From Folioceros fuciformis (lineage: Eukaryota > Anthocerotophyta > Anthocerotopsida > Anthocerotales), in the NCBI GenBank assembly GCA_049999805.1, contig JBNGIO010004818.1:1-62092 (forward strand): a stretch of DNA of 62,092 nucleotides, read 5' to 3'. How positions within the stretch are numbered: the first letter of the stretch is position 1; each line of letters begins with the position of its first letter. Below are positions 57,701-62,092 of the stretch, piece by piece. The translations under genes were made by a program, and so were the position numbers. The notes beneath the pieces are model-generated. The model saw only the letters and a list, made by a program, of their open reading frames with translations. It was not told the DNA's origin and made no database searches.

Positions 57701-60700
57701 CTCGATGGTGCACTGACCCTGACCTGGATGTTGACCTTTCCACTTTCTCGCTTGCATACAGACCTGCGAGAATGCAGTCGGAAGCATTCCAGTCGACCTT
57801 GCGCCCGTAAATAAGCGCAAAAGCTTCATGAGGGACCCAAGGACTTACCAGTTCCATTCGCAAGTGGGGCCTCCGCATCTGATAATTCTCCATTTCCCTT
57901 GTCATCCTCCTCCTCTTCCGATATTGTGGCCTGTGCTTTGTTAAGCGCTATGGGAAAGAAACACAAAGGTTGTTGAGCAGATGGGGACACATCCGACGAA
58001 ACCTAGAACACAATACTGATGAGTGCTGCAAGCTCATCTCAAGCGAGGTTTCAGAAAGGAATTGCACTTACGGTGCAGATAGGTGAGTGCAAGCGTGTAT
58101 ACTGTGTTGAAAAAAATGATGAAACCAACAAGAGCAGCAACTGAGATCCAGTACCAGTAGTCTTTGGACCAAAGCCCACGACTCTCCAGTAAAACCACAC
58201 CAAGCGGCTTCGTCTCCCCAGTGGCCTGTTGGTTGGAACAGCACCGTACAGTTAGCTCCACAACATTTGAATGTACCTTCCCAGAACACTTCCTGAGTAT
58301 GCAATAAGACCTAATCACACACCGTTGTCGCATTTCGTTTCATCCACTGTGGAGACAGCAGCTCATTGACCGACAGGGCGGTCTCAACATACGCGAGAGG
58401 GGAACACCAGTAGGCCCAAATCCACCAGTGAGGTATATTCGCTGTACGGCGATACAAACATTCGGAAGCTTAGTAAAAACGTGACCAAAAGAACAGTCGG
58501 TTCCGGAAGGATTTCATAACCTCGAGCTTGCACACATACGTCTGGGAATGATGAATCCTCCGCAGGTAAGAATGATCATCAACGCCACGAAGCCTGCAGT
58601 ATTGGCCACGACCATACTTCGGGAAAGAGCGGCTACTGAACGGAAGACTGACGCAGATGTCGTATGCTCCAAGAAGAAAGCGAGGAACTGCTTGAAGAAC
58701 CTGAAAGCAAATCATAGACATGAACCCGTTACAAGCAATGCCCCGACAAGACCAGAAGACCCAATTTATCCAGTATCATGATAGAATCTCAGCAGTACCG
58801 GCTGGCTTCGGGTGAATAGCCCACGAGGAAGTAGGTGATCGCTGTGAACAAAAACGACTCAAACAGGGACAGGGGGATCCTGAGAAGGATGGATGGAATC
58901 GCATACGCCCAAGCAGGATACAACTTGAGATCACGCTGCTTGAAGAAGACTGGAAGTCGGGCCATGGTAAGGGACACCTCGGCCGTTCCGTTGAACATGA
59001 CAACCACGAGGCCATAGAACAATGCAAGAAGATATATTTGGCCGTCTGGTAAGTTGTCAGGATCCATGCGAGTTCTGGTGAAAACCGTTCCAGTGACAAT
59101 CGCTACAATAAAGATCTGCCCACATGATCGACACAGATGTATCAGTCTTCCTCAGATGCCAGAATTCATGATCAATCGCACTGCAAAGAGTGAAAACCCA
59201 CCTGCATGCCCTTCACCACGTACACTACTCCGCTACGCTTCATCAGGAGCATTTCCTTCTTCCAATTTGCTTTCAGAAGCTCCCACTTGGAGATGCTGTA
59301 CTTCTCCACAGCAAGCGCAGGCAGATCACTAACTGGTTTATCAAATCTGCTGTCCAGCCGAGCTGCTAGTCCCCGACCCACGTGGAACTGTTGGAACTTG
59401 TCCCCGAACGCTTTCGGTGAGACATAATGATAAGCTCGCCGCTGGCTGTACCAATACTGCTGTTGGTCTTTCTTCGAGATCACCTGCCAGTCATGCACGT
59501 GCAGGTAACTGCTGAATCTGGGCTGTTCTGCTGTGAAGCAAATCTGGGCACCTATCCTAGCAACAGTCGATTTCTACCTCTTGCAAGAAGTCAGCAACGC
59601 CCTTCCTCTTGGGACACCTGAAGCCGCAGTGCTCAAAGAAAGGCAGCACATATTCGCGGGGACCGTGATATACAATCTGGCCTTCTGCGAGGAGTATGAT
59701 ATCGTCGAACAATTCGTAAGTCTCGGGGGGTGGCTGTAACAGCGATATGACAACAGTGGCGTTCAAAATGTGCACAAATTGCTGAAGGCATTTCACAATC
59801 TGGAAGGTTGTTGAGCTGTCCAGGCCAGTTGATATCTCGTCCATAAACAGAGTTTTGGTAGGGCCGACAATCATTTCTCCTGAACAACGCAAGCAGTTGT
59901 ACAGTTAGTCGAGTAGGTCCTGCAATTGAGTCCTGCAACCCTGCACTCCTGCTCGGGCCAGAAATTCGACTGTACCAGTAGTGACTCGTTTTTTCTGCCC
60001 GCCAGAGATGCCTCTTTTCAGATTGTCTCCGATCATGATATCTGCACAGACATCGAGGCCCAGAATCTGCACAAGGCTAAAGTTGTAAGGATCAACCCTT
60101 GGACGACAGATGGCAGCGACAGAGGAAAACTGTCCATCACTAACCTTCAGAGTATAATCCGTGATAATACTACTTTTCACTCCTTCAATTGCAGTAGCCT
60201 ACAAGCCGGACAAGATCAGGCGGTGTTACTGAGGAGGAGGAATCTTTCATTCCTTCCCCCCACAGACTAGTGATACTCTCTGAAACTAAGCAAGCCTCAG
60301 GTTCATCCTGTTCAAACTGCAACAAGTGCACCAAGACTGACTGACCTTCAGGTACAAGTCAATGTCCGCATCGTCAGGCAAAATGCCTGCTTCTTTCTCC
60401 TTCCGGAGAAGCTCGGTGAGAATCCCTGTTTTGAGAGGAGATAGTATTCGACTGTCAAACGTAAGATATCCTCCCGGAAATCCAAGACACCGAGAAGAAG
60501 CGAAGGGAATGCCAGCGGAGCCCAGTGATCGACTGGTCCTTGAGACTCACCATACTTGGACCCGACACCTTGACACCAGGCCGAGAAGTCGAGAGTTTCT
60601 CGCACAGTCATGTCTGCAATATGGAGGTCGGTCTGACCGATGTAAGCTGAGGTCTTCTGAGGAACGAACTGGGACAAGTCAGTTCCATTGTACGTCACCT

Positions 60701-61984
60701 TGCCCTGGACCTGAGAAAGTGGTTGACATGCGTGTAGACACACGAATTCAGCAAAGGCCCCAAATATACGTACACCCAAGAGATATGGGTGCGATGCGAA
60801 GTGGGAGTAGCAGAGTCACTCCACTACACCCGTAGAAGAGCCACACAAGACACTGTGTCTTGTGTGGTGGACAGGCAAGGCCAAGTTACCCTCAAGCTGG
60901 GGCTTAGTCTCGAAGCTAGTGCAAGCAAAAAGGATGACTTCCCAGACGCAGGTGGCCCTAGCAGCAGAGCAATTCTGCGCAGGAATGAGAACAAGAGCGT
61001 GTCAAAGCGCGCGGGAGGTCACTTCTGCACGCAGTAGTCACGACTGCCAGGCTAGGCACCGTAGGAAGAAGATCCACCCACCGGCCAGGTTCCAAAATGC
61101 CGCTAACGTCTTTGAGGATGCGAAGCTTTCTCTTCTTGGAACGGGAAAGCCCCACCACTTGGAGCGCACCCTGCATCTTGCGCAATTCACAGTTAAGGAG
61201 ACGGTGGCCCAGAGACGGTGCGCAGGATCCATGTCCTGAGTAGAAGCGGGGCACACACCTCCAAAATAGTCCGCAACGTGTTGAGAAGCGTGGGCAGATT
61301 CCGATTCCCCACAAACACATCGCCCTCCACCGATAAGTGTTCATACCGCACTTCGACGGTAGGCAAACGGATCCCGACCCTGCTCCACCCAACCCCAACC
61401 CCACGCCACGCCAGGCCAGCAGAGTGAGTTCCCGACAGACGCCCGACGCTGCGAAAATGCAGATCCACAATTCCGGGTTCCAGACGTCACTTGTCGATCC
61501 GCGAGCGCAGCTTCTGGAGAAAAGCCTCATTGTCATCCTGCGCGACGGCGAGGAGCTTGTCGATGAGCCGTCTTCGGTCCTCGAATCCGAGCTTCGTCAC
61601 ATCCACCTGCTCGTAGAACGTCTTCCTCCCGCTCTTGGACGCGGTGGCGATGACAGAGGTCCGAATACGATCGTAGGTAGGCAGCCGCTGCAGAGCGGCC
61701 CACTTGAGCGCCTCCTCGTCGTCCCGCTCCGCATCCCTCCTCATCTCCGCCTCCCCGAACATGTTGTCCGCCCCCGCCCAGCTGCTGCCCCCGAAACTGG
61801 CGAGCGCTGTCAGGCTGCGCGACAGGCTGCGCTCCAGCGTCACCCGCCTGGACCCCTTGGACCTCGATCTGATCGACTTGCTGGCAGCGCGGCTGCGACT
61901 GTGGAGATTCGCAGACGCGAAGGGCCCCGAGAAGGGGAGGGGAGTCTCCTCGTCCCGCTCCTCGATCCCATCCAGATCCGCCAT
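54779..61984 (-). CDS. Full-size ABCG (PDR-type) transporter
   Basis: A multi-exon gene from [16 protein letters not shown] (61984) to KKINFQRR and stop (54779). It has the reverse NBD-TMD-NBD-TMD layout of pleiotropic drug resistance transporters. NBD1 includes [32 protein letters not shown], Walker [10 protein letters not shown] (exon near 60950), [13 protein letters not shown] (about 60000) and [15 protein letters not shown] (about 59840). TMD1 exons lie at about 59330-58050. NBD2 has Walker [22 protein letters not shown] (about 57400) and [19 protein letters not shown] with [13 protein letters not shown] (about 56850-56740). TMD2 and the last helix ([20 protein letters not shown]) lie at 56000-54800. 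No catalytic motif is lost. These plasma-membrane pumps export hormones, terpenoids, waxes and other small molecules; the cargo here is not predictable. Not every exon boundary was fixed. Confidence 0.9.
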
Positions 61985-62000
61985 CGCTGCGGCTCCTCTC

Positions 62001-62092
62001 ACACTCACTCCCACTCCCACGCCCACTCCCACTCCCACTCCCACTCCCAACCAATCCCCTTCCCTTCCCCTCCCCTCCCCTTCCCCTTCCCC
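62001..62092. repeat. CCCACT microsatellite and CCCTT-rich tract upstream of the ABCG gene
   Basis: CACTCC-type hexamers (62001-62049) pass into CCCTT/CCCCTT pyrimidine repeats up to the window edge. They lie 17 bp and more upstream of the ATG, so in the likely 5' leader or core promoter. They make the frame appear open (Gly-Val repeats), which is not real coding sequence. Confidence 0.9.

Noticed and set aside
61487-62050. ABCG start extended upstream to a Gly-Val repeat N-terminus
   Set aside because: The added residues are only the translated CCCACT microsatellite. The family N-terminus begins at the ATG at 61984.

Overview
The window is nuclear DNA of a land plant. The evidence is spliced genes with short GT-AG introns (about 80-250 bp), plastid and organelle-targeted proteins (GAPB-type GAPDH with the CP12-like tail, an mTERF, a PLS-class PPR), TTTAGGG-type telomeric DNA, a full-size PDR/ABCG transporter, a SPIRRIG-type BEACH protein, and plant Copia and L1-type retroelements. 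A linker-histone-derived, arginine-rich protamine-like gene points to a lineage with motile sperm (bryophyte, lycophyte or fern grade). The short introns fit a bryophyte or lycophyte better than a fern. The species cannot be named from the sequence alone.

Layout. Bases 1-17,400 are a retrotransposon graveyard: a minus-strand Copia fragment, a short telomere-like inverted array, a plus-strand Copia pol remnant, an L1-type LINE reverse transcriptase, a complete 3.2-kb non-autonomous LTR element with intact 5-bp target-site duplication (gag-protease only, carrying a 5S-rRNA-like segment), a nearly full-length but broken minus-strand Copia with a second telomeric insert, a LINE 3' end with poly(A), and an LTR-like sequence with a primer-binding site. 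Bases 17,400-62,092 are gene-rich. In order: an SDF2-like MIR-domain protein (+), a class III peroxidase (-), a 12-kb SPIRRIG/BEACH gene (-), an mTERF (+), a linker-histone/protamine-like gene (+), a 1,186-residue PPR gene (-), chloroplast GAPB (+), a secreted PQQ-type beta-propeller protein (+) and a PDR-type ABCG transporter (-).

The genes are not an operon or an evident cluster; they act in unrelated processes: ER quality control, cell wall, membrane traffic and mRNP control, organelle gene expression, sperm chromatin, Calvin cycle and export. SPIRRIG/mTERF and PPR/GAPB are divergent pairs sharing upstream regions of about 1.4-1.6 kb. Exon boundaries were placed by eye from splice dinucleotides, reading-frame continuity and family conservation. 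They were checked base by base for the MIR, peroxidase, mTERF, PPR, GAPB and PQQ genes; for the BEACH and ABCG genes only the span and main blocks were assigned.

The most unusual signals are the two telomeric arrays sitting exactly at breakpoints in Copia sequences, the 5S-bearing gag-only LTR element, the histone-to-protamine gene, and the PPR protein with a recurring insertion in its repeats.
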